From JAYPHU01 sp038127535 (GTDB lineage Bacteria > Pseudomonadota > Alphaproteobacteria > Rhodospirillales > UBA2165), in contig JAYPHU010000007.1 of assembly GCA_038127535.1 (NCBI GenBank), forward strand, positions 57,035 through 121,034: DNA of 64,000 nt. The letters run 5' to 3'. Position numbers and translations under genes: made by a program. The first letter of the stretch is position 1. Each line of letters opens with the position of its first letter. Of this stretch, positions 45,534 through 55,082 are shown in pieces. The notes under the pieces are model-generated. The model ran no database searches. It was given only the letters and a program-made list of their open reading frames with translations, and had not been told where the DNA came from.

Positions 45534-46903
45534 ACCCGCGCCAATTGGTCCCGGCTCGGCTCCGCGCAGCAGTACCAGGGCTCGCTCATGCGTGGGACGA
45601 ACAATTTTGGCTGCTCCGCCAGGAACAGGGCCGGGGCATCCGACCCGTCGACCTCGTGGGCGGCCTGCCAGATCTTGGCGAAGATTTGGGCACGGCCATC
45701 GCCGGCGCTTTCGCCCCGATCGACAATCCCTTGAAGCATATCGGCCAGCCTATCCGCCGCCGGGTCCGGATTGGCCCAGGTATAGCTCAGCGCCTCTCTA
45801 TCGAAATCGTCCGGGGTCAATGAAAGCTGATCCAGCTCTAACAGCCGGGAGCCCAACGGGATCAGCAGGCGGATCACCAATTGAATGGGTGATACGTTCT
45901 CAATTAGGCACAAGTCCCGGATGACGGAGAGCAGGTCCCGGTATCCGTCCAGAGTGGTCCATGGTGTGAAGGGAATAAATGTGGGCGACAGCGTTAGCCC
46001 GGCGTCGCGCACCAAAGAGACTGCCTCAATGAACTCGGCGCGGGTATGGCCTTTGTCCAGCAAGGCGAGGGTTTGATCGTCAACGGATTCGACGGCTGTG
46101 GTAATGAACAGGCAGCCCGTCTCCTTAAGCTCGGATAGCCGCTCCCGGTGTTTCAACAAGTGCTCGACCTTGATGATGGCGTCGTAGGTCAGGTCCGGAT
46201 GACAGTTCCGCATCTCGCGAACAACCCGCAAGCCATGAGACGGGCCGTTAAAGAAATCCGGATCGCCGAAGGATATGTGCCGCGCGTTTGCGGCGACCTG
46301 TTGATCAATGTCGGCAATGACCGTCTCCAGCGCCACCGGAAAGAACTTTCCGCCGTACACCGGCACCACCGGGCAATGGCGGCAGACATGTTTGCAGCCG
46401 CGGGTGGCTTCGGTGTAACCGGTGACCACATCCTCGCCAGCGGAAGTCTGCAGCCGGGCATATTTGTCGAGCGCGGGCAGGTCTGACCTGTCGGGGGTGC
46501 CGAGGCGTAGCTTGGACATGTAAACATCGTTCGTCGGCGCATCATTCGACTTCACCAGCCGAAGGAGTTCTTCCTCGATCTCGCCCCCGATGAAATGCGC
46601 GGTGATGTCAGCGCTGATCAGCTCCCGCGCCATGGGGGCGTAGAGGCCGAAGAACACATAGATGGCGGCGTTGTTCAGCGCGACCAGTCTGGGCAGCAAT
46701 TCAAGGGACAACCGGGTCGCCGTATGCATGGCCAAATGGATGGCGATGATATCCGAACCGGCGACAGCCGCTTTATTCAGGTCATCGACCGCCAGGTCGT
46801 TGCAGGTGACATCTATTCCTTCGGCACGCAGATACGCCGCCGCAGACGCCAACGCAAACGGCTGGTGTCCCAGGTCATAGGTCGAAAGCAGAAGAACCGG
46901 CAT
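45530..46903 (-). CDS. radical SAM protein with C-terminal CCAEP tail
   Basis: The 457-residue protein has an N-terminal B12-binding-like Rossmann domain (about residues 1-120, no obvious DxHxxG cobalamin motif). A radical SAM core follows with Cys170, Cys174 and Cys177 in TRGCKHVCRHCP, ligating the 4Fe-4S cluster. The C-terminus ends EPWYCCAEPSRDQLARV, with both cysteines encoded TGC. From memory this matches a family NCBI names CUAEP/CCAEP-tail radical SAM (seleno)protein, of unknown function, in which some members carry selenocysteine in the tail. The Nfu gene precedes it by 29 bases. Confidence 0.88.
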   Translation of the reverse strand: MPVLLLSTYDLGHQPFALASAAAYLRAEGIDVTCNDLAVDDLNKAAVAGSDIIAIHLAMHTATRLSLELLPRLVALNNAAIYVFFGLYAPMARELISADITAHFIGGEIEEELLRLVKSNDAPTNDVYMSKLRLGTPDRSDLPALDKYARLQTSAGEDVVTGYTEATRGCKHVCRHCPVVPVYGGKFFPVALETVIADIDQQVAANARHISFGDPDFFNGPSHGLRVVREMRNCHPDLTYDAIIKVEHLLKHRERLSELKETGCLFITTAVESVDDQTLALLDKGHTRAEFIEAVSLVRDAGLTLSPTFIPFTPWTTLDGYRDLLSVIRDLCLIENVSPIQLVIRLLIPLGSRLLELDQLSLTPDDFDREALSYTWANPDPAADRLADMLQGIVDRGESAGDGRAQIFAKIWQAAHEVDGSDAPALFLAEQPKLFVPRMSEPWYCCAEPSRDQLARV

Positions 46904-46932
46904 GGACGATCCGATCTATTCGGACCGGCGGC

Positions 46933-47781
46933 CTACTTGCCCGGCGAGTAGTAGGGGTTGGAGCCGTTGGCGTGATCCGTGACGTCCAGGACCTCGATGA
47001 TCGACGGCACGGCGTCCTTGATTTCAACCTCGACGCCTTGTTTGAGGGTCACGTCAGCCATGCCGCAGCCCTGGCAGCCGCCTTCGAGGCGGATATAAGC
47101 TATGTCTTCCTTGATATCGATCAGGGCGATATGGCCGCCGTGGCTGGCCACCGCTGGATTGATCCGGCTGTCCAGGACCTCCTGAACGGCCACGCCCTGG
47201 GGCGTGTCGAGGCCCGGCTTGGGAATGGCGTCCCGGAAATCCCTCACCGCGTTGACCTCGGGCACATAGTGGCTCAGTACGTTGGTCATCCCGCCCAGCA
47301 GGTTCATGGTCGGGCCGACAAACTCCACATAGACCGTGCCGGCCTTGTAGCCCTTGTAGATCACGTCGCCCCCCATTTGTTGGGCGGCCGGCTGGATGCG
47401 GGATTCCATCAGCTCCATGATCTGAAAAATGATTTCCGCGTCTTCGGGGCTGTCTTCGATGATGATTTTTTCGCCGGCGTCAGTATCGGTCGGCGCGTCG
47501 TTCATGACCGGATCGCCCGCGGTGTAGTGGTCCATGATCGCGCCCAGGACCATCGGCTTCATGATTTGCCAATCTTCGCCGTCGGCCTTCACCACCATCA
47601 CTGAATCCGTGTAGAGGGTCACCGCCTCAACGCCGCCGACACCGAATAGGCGCGCCGCTAAGGGCGAGCGTTCCGCTGTTTCTGCATTTCCGAATTCGGC
47701 AATGCCGCCCGCCAAAACCGCTTCACCCGGATGAAACTTCATTCGGTTCGGATCGGGCATGCTTTCCGTCTGAATAAACAT
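46933..47781 (-). CDS. Nfu-type iron-sulfur carrier with two NifU-like domains
   Basis: The 282-residue protein has an Nfu N-terminal domain (residues about 1-90). A NifU-like domain follows at 116-182 with no cysteines (site replaced by FVGPTMNLLG). A second NifU-like domain at about 197-268 keeps the cluster motif Cys236-x2-Cys239 in EGGCQGCGMA. Common alphaproteobacterial Nfu proteins have one such domain and about 185 residues. It would carry 4Fe-4S clusters to target enzymes. GGAGAG precedes the ATG at 47781. It is the first gene of the radical SAM / ATP-grasp operon. Confidence 0.88.
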   Translation of the reverse strand: MFIQTESMPDPNRMKFHPGEAVLAGGIAEFGNAETAERSPLAARLFGVGGVEAVTLYTDSVMVVKADGEDWQIMKPMVLGAIMDHYTAGDPVMNDAPTDTDAGEKIIIEDSPEDAEIIFQIMELMESRIQPAAQQMGGDVIYKGYKAGTVYVEFVGPTMNLLGGMTNVLSHYVPEVNAVRDFRDAIPKPGLDTPQGVAVQEVLDSRINPAVASHGGHIALIDIKEDIAYIRLEGGCQGCGMADVTLKQGVEVEIKDAVPSIIEVLDVTDHANGSNPYYSPGK

Positions 47782-47880
47782 CTGTCTCTCCAATTTTTGC
47801 CGATCAGCGAGGGTGTCGCCGCAGTTAAATCCGTCTCTGTGGCCGACCGGTCTTAGGACTCTCAGTTGTGTGCAAAATAG

Positions 47881-47905
47881 CGCTTTTAAACGGTTCAAAA
47901 AAGCG
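47881..47905. promoter_or_regulatory. inverted repeat in divergent promoter region
   Basis: CGCTTTT (47881-47887) and AAAAGCG (47899-47905) form a 7-base inverted repeat with an 11-base centre, between the divergent nfu and decarboxylase genes. It could be an operator. No matching regulator family is obvious. Confidence 0.3.
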
Positions 47906-47959
47906 TATAACCGCGTCCCTTAATTTTAGCGTCTGTTTTATAGCCGGAGAACGACCGCG

Positions 47960-49090
47960 TTGACCGCAAAAATCGACCAATTTTTGGACAGTCAGAACCT
48001 GGCAACCCCGTGTTTGGTGGTCGATTTGGACGAGGTGGCCAACAACTATCGCCGGCTGAAAGACGCGATGCCGATGGCCGACATCTATTATGCGGTGAAG
48101 GCGAACCCCGCAGGGCCGGTCTTGCAAACCCTGCATGGGCTCGGCTCTTATTTTGATGCGGCGAGCGTGGCCGAGATTGACCGTTGCCTGGCGGCGGGCG
48201 CGTCGCCCGCCGATATTTCGTACGGCAGCACGATCAAAAAGCAGGGCGATATAGCCACGGCGTATGGCCTGGGCGTTCGGATTTTCGGCTTCGACTGCGA
48301 GAATGAGTTGGCCAAACTGGCCATTGCCGCGCCGGGCTCCAAAGTCTATTGCAGGGTGCTGGTGGAGAACGAGGGCGCCGCCTGGCCGCTGGCCAAGAAG
48401 TTCGGCTGCTCCGTCGACATGGCTGTGGATTTGATGGTTGCAGCGAAAGAGAAGGGGCTGATCCCCCACGGCATCTCTTTCCATGTGGGTTCTCAGCAGA
48501 CCGACACGGTTCAGTGGGACGCGGCCATTGCCAAAGCGGCAATGATCTTTACCGACCTCCGCGAAAAATCCATTGAGCCCGAAGTCCTTAATCTGGGCGG
48601 TGGCTTTCCTACCCGGTATCGGTATGACGTGCCGGAACATAAACAGATTGCCGCCGCCATTCACGACAGCATGCAGCGTCATTTCGGCAACCGGCAGCCG
48701 GCGCTGATGCTGGAGCCGGGGCGCTGCATTCCCGGATCGGCCGGCATCATCCGAAGCGAGGTTATTTTGGTCTCCAAACGCTCTTACGACACGGACGTAC
48801 GGTGGGTCTATCTGGATGTGGGCAAATTCGGCGGTCTCGCCGAAACTATGGACGAGGCGATTCAGTATCCGATCCGCACGCCCCATGACGGCGGGCCGGC
48901 GGGCCCGGTGGCGATCGCCGGACCGACCTGCGACGGGGCGGACGTGTTGTACGAGAAAGCCGGCTACGAGCTGCCTTTGGATTTGAAGGAAGGCGATCAT
49001 GTAGACCTGATGGCGGCCGGCGCGTATACGGCGAGTTATGCTTCCATCGGCTTCAACGGCATTCCGCCGCTGATGGAATACTACATCTAA
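47960..49090 (+). CDS. type III PLP-dependent decarboxylase (ornithine/lysine type)
   Basis: The 376-residue alanine-racemase-fold enzyme has the PLP lysine in YYAVKANPAG, the HVGSQQ histidine, GGGFPTRY for phosphate binding, and the catalytic cysteine in PTCDGADVLYEKAGYELP. This pattern matches bacterial ornithine decarboxylases making putrescine. Lysine or carboxynorspermidine decarboxylation cannot be excluded. It starts with TTG and lies divergently from the nfu operon. Confidence 0.9.
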   Translation: MTAKIDQFLDSQNLATPCLVVDLDEVANNYRRLKDAMPMADIYYAVKANPAGPVLQTLHGLGSYFDAASVAEIDRCLAAGASPADISYGSTIKKQGDIATAYGLGVRIFGFDCENELAKLAIAAPGSKVYCRVLVENEGAAWPLAKKFGCSVDMAVDLMVAAKEKGLIPHGISFHVGSQQTDTVQWDAAIAKAAMIFTDLREKSIEPEVLNLGGGFPTRYRYDVPEHKQIAAAIHDSMQRHFGNRQPALMLEPGRCIPGSAGIIRSEVILVSKRSYDTDVRWVYLDVGKFGGLAETMDEAIQYPIRTPHDGGPAGPVAIAGPTCDGADVLYEKAGYELPLDLKEGDHVDLMAAGAYTASYASIGFNGIPPLMEYYI

Positions 49091-49091
49091 C

Positions 49092-50756
49092 TTAGGTTGA
49101 TTGGGGCGGTGTGTAGCCGCAGATACCGAGTTTGATCAGCCAACCGGCGGTCATCAAGACCGGACCGGCAACAGGCGCACCCATCGCGTCGGCGAGCTCC
49201 TGCAGGGTACAGCTTTCCTGCATCTCCAGATGCCCAAAGACGACCGGGAGTTCCTCCAAGGGAATGAGGGTCTGCGGATAGATCAGCCCCATTTTTAATT
49301 GCATGCGCACCACGGCCTGCTGCCAATCCCGGATGAGCAACGTGATTTTTCCATCTGCCGCCAGGTGTCCGGTGGGAGAGCTTTCGAACATCGTGAACGG
49401 ATCGGGGAAAGACGGGTGAAACCCTGCGCTCCCGGATAACGCACCGACTTCATCTGCCTCCCGCCGGAGGGAAGCCAGCTCTTGGAAGAGTTCCTCGTAG
49501 GCCCGGATCACACGGGACCATTCAAACCGATTCATCACATCCTGGCGGCCGGCACGCCCCATCTTGAGGCGCAGGTCCGGATTTTCGATCAGCGGCATTA
49601 GCGCTTTCACCAACTGTCCAACGTCAACCGAGGTGGATTGGGAAATACCGCCGAGATAGTCGCCATAGGTGAGTTGCCCGGAGAAGTAACCATAAGCAAT
49701 GTCTACGCCGCTTCCCGGCGGTGGCGCCAAGGTGGGCACCGTGACTCCGACTTCGCCGTTCCGGACGGTATCCCGGTAGCCGTTCCAGTCGCTGACAACC
49801 ACCGGCAGGCTGGCGGCCATGGCCTCGATCGGCGTCAGGCCGAAGCTCTCCTGGATATTGTCGGACAACGAGCAAAAGATATCTGCGCCGGCCCAAAACC
49901 CGTCCGGATAGTCGCTGTCGCCATGGCGGATGAAATCGACCTGAGATTTGTCGGTCATTTTCTGGACCGCTTGATTAAAGGCGGTCTCGTTCATCTCATC
50001 ATTGAAGTAGCCGTTGAACACCACTCGCACCGGCGTCGCTGACTTGCCGGCGATTTCTTCCGCCGCCAAAAAAAGGGGCAGGGGATTGGCCTTCGCCAGA
50101 TAATTCAGCCGGCCCACATAGAGAATCACTACCTCGTCTTCGGCGACGCCCAGTTTTTCCCGCTGCTCTGACCGTTTATCCAATTCGCTGAGCCGGTCAA
50201 AGCGGACCGAGTCCACGCCGAGCGGGATCACCGGTAGTTCGAGGGGACAATTGGCGTCGATGCCAAACCGGTCCTTCATGTAGCCGCACCAGCCGTCGAT
50301 CACAGCCTGCACGGCGCTCCGGATCGACCGGGACGGACAAATCAGCGCATCCCAGTTCTGCAGCGGTGCGGTGAAATAGTCACCGAACATTTCCATGGCG
50401 GCGGCGGAGGCGCTGGCATGTGCAATGCCGCAGAGACTATAGCGACGCTGGCCGTGGTGGCGCCGCGCCCAGGAGAATTTTACGATGCCGGGATCATACC
50501 TCACCAGGCAGCCTGCCGCTTCCAAGCCATCTGCGTCATTCTGGTTGATGGAAATGCATCGATCCGGATCAATATGTTCTTCCACGGCGAAATCCCGGTA
50601 GAGGCCGAAGGCCGTATCGTCTGGACAGACGGCGTAGAACTGTTTCTGATTGGCGAACCGGAAATGGGCGCGCAGGAATTCCCGCGTCGCCACATCAATG
50701 CCCAGCGGCTGATCCGTCTCCGCGCGATGGCCGTCGAAGTTGATGGCGGCGGTCAT
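49092..50756 (-). CDS. GT4 glycosyltransferase with extra C-terminal domain
   Basis: The 554-residue protein has a GT-B fold with VVILYVGRLNYLAKANP and the nucleotide-sugar motif ESFGLTPIEAMAASLPVV (E-x7-E). After about residue 430 it carries some 120 extra residues, including LQELADAMGAPVAGPVLMTAG, which look helix-rich and winged-helix-like. The donor and acceptor are unknown. It ends tail to tail with the decarboxylase gene, one base apart. Confidence 0.85.
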   Translation of the reverse strand: MTAAINFDGHRAETDQPLGIDVATREFLRAHFRFANQKQFYAVCPDDTAFGLYRDFAVEEHIDPDRCISINQNDADGLEAAGCLVRYDPGIVKFSWARRHHGQRRYSLCGIAHASASAAAMEMFGDYFTAPLQNWDALICPSRSIRSAVQAVIDGWCGYMKDRFGIDANCPLELPVIPLGVDSVRFDRLSELDKRSEQREKLGVAEDEVVILYVGRLNYLAKANPLPLFLAAEEIAGKSATPVRVVFNGYFNDEMNETAFNQAVQKMTDKSQVDFIRHGDSDYPDGFWAGADIFCSLSDNIQESFGLTPIEAMAASLPVVVSDWNGYRDTVRNGEVGVTVPTLAPPPGSGVDIAYGYFSGQLTYGDYLGGISQSTSVDVGQLVKALMPLIENPDLRLKMGRAGRQDVMNRFEWSRVIRAYEELFQELASLRREADEVGALSGSAGFHPSFPDPFTMFESSPTGHLAADGKITLLIRDWQQAVVRMQLKMGLIYPQTLIPLEELPVVFGHLEMQESCTLQELADAMGAPVAGPVLMTAGWLIKLGICGYTPPQST

Positions 50757-50793
50757 GTCTTTACCCGTCCAACGAGGCGGCGCGGACCGGCGC

Positions 50794-51036
50794 TTAGGTG
50801 AAGGCTTTAAAGGTGATCAGGGTAAACGTGTCTTTGACGCCGGGAATTTTTTGGATGTTCTCGGTGACGAAATGACCGATATCCGACGCATCTTCCAAAT
50901 AGCATTTCAGCAGAAGATCGTACTGGCCGGATGTCGAGTGCACCTCGGAGACTTGCCCGACATTTTCGACTACGTCCGCAGCGACGTTGTAGGCTTCGCC
51001 CAGTTCGCACTTCACTTGGATGAATATGGTCTGCAT
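50794..51036 (-). CDS. stand-alone Lrp/AsnC ligand-binding (RAM) domain protein
   Basis: The 80-residue protein consists only of the alpha/beta effector domain of Lrp regulators (IFIQVKCELGEAYNVAADVV, then DLLLKCYLEDASDIGHFV). There is no DNA-binding helix-turn-helix. Such domains form oligomers and sense amino acids, and may modulate full-length Lrp proteins. It lies 37 bases upstream of the GT4 gene on the same strand. Confidence 0.9.
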   Translation of the reverse strand: MQTIFIQVKCELGEAYNVAADVVENVGQVSEVHSTSGQYDLLLKCYLEDASDIGHFVTENIQKIPGVKDTFTLITFKAFT

Positions 51037-51110
51037 GGTCCTCTCCGGCGGTCAAACACGCCTCACCATACACGATAGGACGGCCGCTTTAAGGTAAAAA
51101 ATGGAGGCGA

Positions 51111-52532
51111 TTAGCTATTGACGGGCCGCGCCAGGAAGGCGGGCATATGGTCGCCCATACCGACAACCGGATTATCGGAATGATCGTTGTCATCGTCTTT
51201 TTTGTCCCGGCGGGAGCTGCGGCTGTTCCGGGGTTTCGCGTTGTCATCGGAACTCTTGGCGGCGTCTTTTTTGGAGCCTTCGCTCTTGGCAGAAGCCCTT
51301 TTGCGCGGGCGGCGCTCTTTCTTCTCTCCGGAGTCGGATTTGTTGTCGGACTCATTACCCGAAGCATTCTCGGCCTCGGTGCCAAGGCGGTCCAGTTTCA
51401 CCGGATCGATTTTGCTGCCCGTCAGTTTTTCGATGGAGTCGAGGTATTTTTGTTCTTCCTGCCAGGCCAGCGTAAACGCCCGGCCTTTCTTGCCCGCTCG
51501 ACCGGTGCGCCCGATCCGGTGGACGTAGTCTTCGGCGTGGGTCGGCACATCGAAGTTAAACACATGGCTGAGATCATCGATATCCAAGCCTCGGGCCGCC
51601 ACGTCGCTGCAGACCAGGATGTCGATCTCCCGCGCCTTGAAGCGATCCATGGTCTCCATGCGCGCCGGTTGGGACATGTCGCCATGCAGGGTAGCCGAAT
51701 TGAGGCCGTGCTTCTGGCAGGATTTATGGACGATATCCACGTCTCGCTTCCGGTTGCAGAAAACAAGCGCGTTGGTCACGTCTTCCTTGGCGATCAGTTC
51801 ACGAAGGGCGGCGCGTTTCTTTTTCTGCATGCCTCCGATATCCCGCTTCGGCGTGTGGCGGAACATGACCAGGCCCTGGGTGATGTTTTCACCCGGCGTC
51901 GATGGCGGCGCGACGGTGATTTCCTTCGGGTTCATCAGGAACGCATCGGCGAGCCGTTTGATCTCCGGCGGCATGGTGGCGGAGAAGAGCAACGTCTGGC
52001 GAATTTTGTTCAACAGCGAGACGATTTTCTCCACGTCCGGGATAAAGCCCATGTCGAGCATCCGGTCCGCTTCGTCGATCACCAGGATTTTGACGTCGGT
52101 CAGAAGCAGTCCGCCCCGGTCGAAAATATCCAGCAGCCGGCCCGGCGTTGCGATCAGCACATCGACGCCCCGGTCCAGCAGCTTTGATTGCTCGTCCATG
52201 GAGGTGCCGCCGATGATCAGCGCCTTGGTCAGCTTGTGATACTTGCCGTAGATGTCGAAGTTTTCCGCGACCTGCGCCGCCAGTTCCCGGGTGGGTTCCA
52301 GGATCAAGGTGCGGGGCATGCGGGCCCGCGCCCGGCCGCTGGCCAGGATATCGATCATCGGCAGGGTAAAGGACGCGGTCTTGCCGGTGCCTGTCTGGGC
52401 GCAGCCGAGAATGTCCCGTCCCATCAGGACGTTGGGGATGGCGGCGGCTTGAATAGGGGTCGGTTCGCTGTAACTTGCGTCGGATACAGCCTTCAGGACC
52501 TCATCGCTGAGACCCAGGTCGGCAAAGCTCAT
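51111..52532 (-). CDS. DEAD-box RNA helicase (RhlE-like)
   Basis: The 473-residue ATP-dependent helicase has the Q motif, AQTGTGKT (motif I), DEAD in VIDEADRML (motif II), SAT (motif III) and HRIGRTGRAGKKG (motif VI). The last 90 residues are a low-complexity Lys/Arg/Ser/Asp tail that probably binds RNA. It unwinds short RNA duplexes in ribosome assembly or mRNA turnover. It is divergent from the gamma carbonic anhydrase gene. Confidence 0.93.
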   Translation of the reverse strand: MSFADLGLSDEVLKAVSDASYSEPTPIQAAAIPNVLMGRDILGCAQTGTGKTASFTLPMIDILASGRARARMPRTLILEPTRELAAQVAENFDIYGKYHKLTKALIIGGTSMDEQSKLLDRGVDVLIATPGRLLDIFDRGGLLLTDVKILVIDEADRMLDMGFIPDVEKIVSLLNKIRQTLLFSATMPPEIKRLADAFLMNPKEITVAPPSTPGENITQGLVMFRHTPKRDIGGMQKKKRAALRELIAKEDVTNALVFCNRKRDVDIVHKSCQKHGLNSATLHGDMSQPARMETMDRFKAREIDILVCSDVAARGLDIDDLSHVFNFDVPTHAEDYVHRIGRTGRAGKKGRAFTLAWQEEQKYLDSIEKLTGSKIDPVKLDRLGTEAENASGNESDNKSDSGEKKERRPRKRASAKSEGSKKDAAKSSDDNAKPRNSRSSRRDKKDDDNDHSDNPVVGMGDHMPAFLARPVNS

Positions 52533-52724
52533 GTAGAATGTCCGGGTTGAAAATGTATGTGAACGCTAGATTTCATATCTTCACAGTTGCGGGCGGAATA
52601 GGCCATCCCTTGCACGATGTCAACGATTCAAATATTTCAACGCCTTGACCAAATGCGCCATGCACCAACAACTCAACGATGTCGCAGGGAATCCTCGGCG
52701 CTGAAACATTAGGAATAAAGCACT

Positions 52725-53279
52725 ATGAGCGGACTCATTCTTCCCTATCAGGACTTCATGCCGGAAATTGCCGATGACGCTTTCATAGCGCCCAACGCTA
52801 CGGTGATCGGTTGCACCAAGATCGGATCCCAATCCAGCCTCTGGTTCAACGTGGTGATCCGGGGCGATGTGGAGCCCATCACCATCGGCGCCCGCACCAA
52901 TATTCAAGACGGCACCATCGTCCATGTGACCGGCGGGGATGCGGCAACGGTGATCGGTGATGATGTGCTGGTCGGCCACTGCGCCATCATCCACGGCTGC
53001 ACCTTGGAAAGCGGCAGCTTCGTCGGCATGGGCGCGACGGTACTGGATAACGCGATTGTGGAAACCGGCGCGATGGTCGCCGCCGGGGCCATGGTTACGC
53101 CGGGCAAGGTGGTGAAGGCCGGCGAGCTGTGGGCCGGAAGTCCGGCTAAGTTCTTCCGCGAGCTTAGTCCAGAGGAGCAGGAAAACCTCACCAGCGGCGC
53201 GGAAGGCTACCGCCGGCTCGGCCAGGAATACAAAGCCAAGTTGGAGGGGAGGGGGGCTAATTTCGCTTCACAAAAATAA
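52725..53279 (+). CDS. gamma-class carbonic anhydrase family protein
   Basis: The 184-residue left-handed beta-helix protein has hexapeptide repeats and the three zinc histidines in DGTIVHVTGG and VGHCAIIHGC. Members act as carbonic anhydrases or as assembly subunits related to the mitochondrial complex I gamma-CA. Its last bases overlap the end of the broken caspase-like gene on the other strand. Confidence 0.92.
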   Translation: MSGLILPYQDFMPEIADDAFIAPNATVIGCTKIGSQSSLWFNVVIRGDVEPITIGARTNIQDGTIVHVTGGDAATVIGDDVLVGHCAIIHGCTLESGSFVGMGATVLDNAIVETGAMVAAGAMVTPGKVVKAGELWAGSPAKFFRELSPEEQENLTSGAEGYRRLGQEYKAKLEGRGANFASQK

Positions 53280-54907
53280 AATCACCGCCGTCGTGGGCGG
53301 CCTTGCGGACGTCCGAGTATTCCGGGATCTGGTCGGCGGCGGTCATCACCGGGCTGCGGATCGAATCGAAGAGCCGCGTGCCGTCCCGGATGCCCAGGTT
53401 GGTGCGGAGCGTCCTGAAAAGCGCTGCGGCGAAGGGAGAGTGATCGCCTCTTCCGTCATCCACCGGTTCCAGCCCGCCCGAGGTAATCACCATCCGGGCC
53501 TTCTTGCGGGTCATTTTCTGCTAGTAGTCGGCGAAGCAAAGATGCACGCCGATGCCTCGGGTCAGCCGCCCGGCGAAGCAGCTATCGGCCAGCAGCATCA
53601 CATGCTTGGCCTTGATCGCACGAAGTGAATAGGTCGCCACCGCGTTTGAAATCCAATTGGATCCCCAGTTGGGCCGGGCGTCCACCGGTACCCGATAGCC
53701 CTGGTCGGTGAGCTGATCGAGCCAGTCGTGGCCGGCATAGTAGATCACCAGATTGTCCTTGAACTTGAGCTGCTCGCGGAGGAGGTCTAACCGGTCGATG
53801 ATCTGCGCCCGGGCGGGATTCGGCATCAGTGTCGTCTTGAATCCATATTGCTTAGACAGCACGCCGGCGATCAGGCGGGCGTCGTTCTCGGCGTTGCACA
53901 GTTTGCGGAAATGCTTGTAGTCGTTAATGCCGATGATCAGCGCATGGTAGTCGCCGAAGGTCACTCCCTCGGCAAAGATCGTGTCGTCGCCCGTGCCGCC
54001 GGCGGCGGTGACCACCTTGCCGAAGCGCCGGTCCAGGATCGCCTGCTTGCGCCGGTCATATTCCGCCTGGCTCAGGTGCCCGGATTTTAGAAGCCTACCC
54101 AGGAGGTCTAATTCCTGAACGATGGGTAGGCTGGCGGTTTGGGCCTGTTTCGCAGCCGCTTTACGCGCCTGCTCTTGTCTGACCCGTTCCTGGCGGCGCT
54201 TTTCGGCGGCGAGGCGCTTTTTCTCTCTCTCCGCTTTCTCGCGCCGCTCTTTCTCCAGGTGGGCTTTCTCCAGGCGGGCTGTCTCCTGGCGCTCTCTTTC
54301 AAGCTGCTCTTTCTCTAGACGTTCCGTCTCCAATTTGGCCAAGCGCTCTGTTTCCAGCCTTTCCGCACTCACAACCGATTTCCAATGTGCGGTCAGCAAT
54401 CGGCGACGGATACTTGGATCTGATGTCCGGGCGTCTTCCTCCAGGGCGATCAGAAATTCGGGACGCTGGTCGGCGAAGCGCTCACTCACGAGATAGACCT
54501 CACCCAGACACGGGCAGAATACACTGGAGCGGTCTCCGTCGCTGGTGAAACCGCCTTCTAAAAACATCGCCTTGAAATTGTCCACGCAGCTTCGCCGTGA
54601 CGCACCGTCCGCTAACTCCGTAGTTTCCAACATCCCGCCACGGGTTGGCTGGGCTCCACAGGGAGACCGAATAATCATTCTCGAATTTTCCCAAGAGGGT
54701 TTTGGGCCCGGTGATGTCCCCGGTGCGCACTGTCAGCCGCCCTCTATCGACAATTGCTTTTATCTCAACCGATTGGATTCCACACCGGCATATTCTGGTG
54801 ATACCAAGCCAATCCAGCTCCGCTGGCGGGGAGGTGGTCCGGGCGCGTTTGATTGAACCTGTTCGGCCGCTCCCTGGTGCAAGAATACAATCGAAACAAC
54901 ATATCTA
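53257..54907 (-). pseudogene. broken caspase-like (peptidase C14) protein gene
   Basis: The caspase domain has the catalytic histidine in YYAGHDWLD and cysteine in LLADSCFAGRLTRG. It is preceded by a long Glu/Lys/Arg coiled coil (about 80 residues). An in-frame TAG at 53521-53523 interrupts the domain; reading on gives KMTRKKARMVITSGGLEPVD, the normal continuation, to a stop at 53257. A second lesion is a frameshift in the T-rich run near 54559-54564: the upstream beta-rich domain (EIKAIVDRGRLTVRTGDITG) lies in another frame open back to about 54907. No intact signal peptide is found. The bases 54908-55082 are AT-rich with no gene. Confidence 0.75.
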
Positions 54908-55082
54908 AATTTGATCAAAAATTAAGTCATTTCCTTTAATCACAATATATGGTGGCAAAAAAACGAATTAAAAGAAATGGGGCGCTAATTTCGGCTTCTA
55001 ATCCGAAAACAGCCTAACTTTTTTGCAAATGGCCTGAAATTTTGCTTAATGCGCCCAAATACCCGCTATTTGGACCCTTCTC

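Noticed and set aside
45541..45570. Selenocysteine (TGA) in the radical SAM tail
   Set aside because: Both tail positions are TGC, so this is the all-cysteine form.
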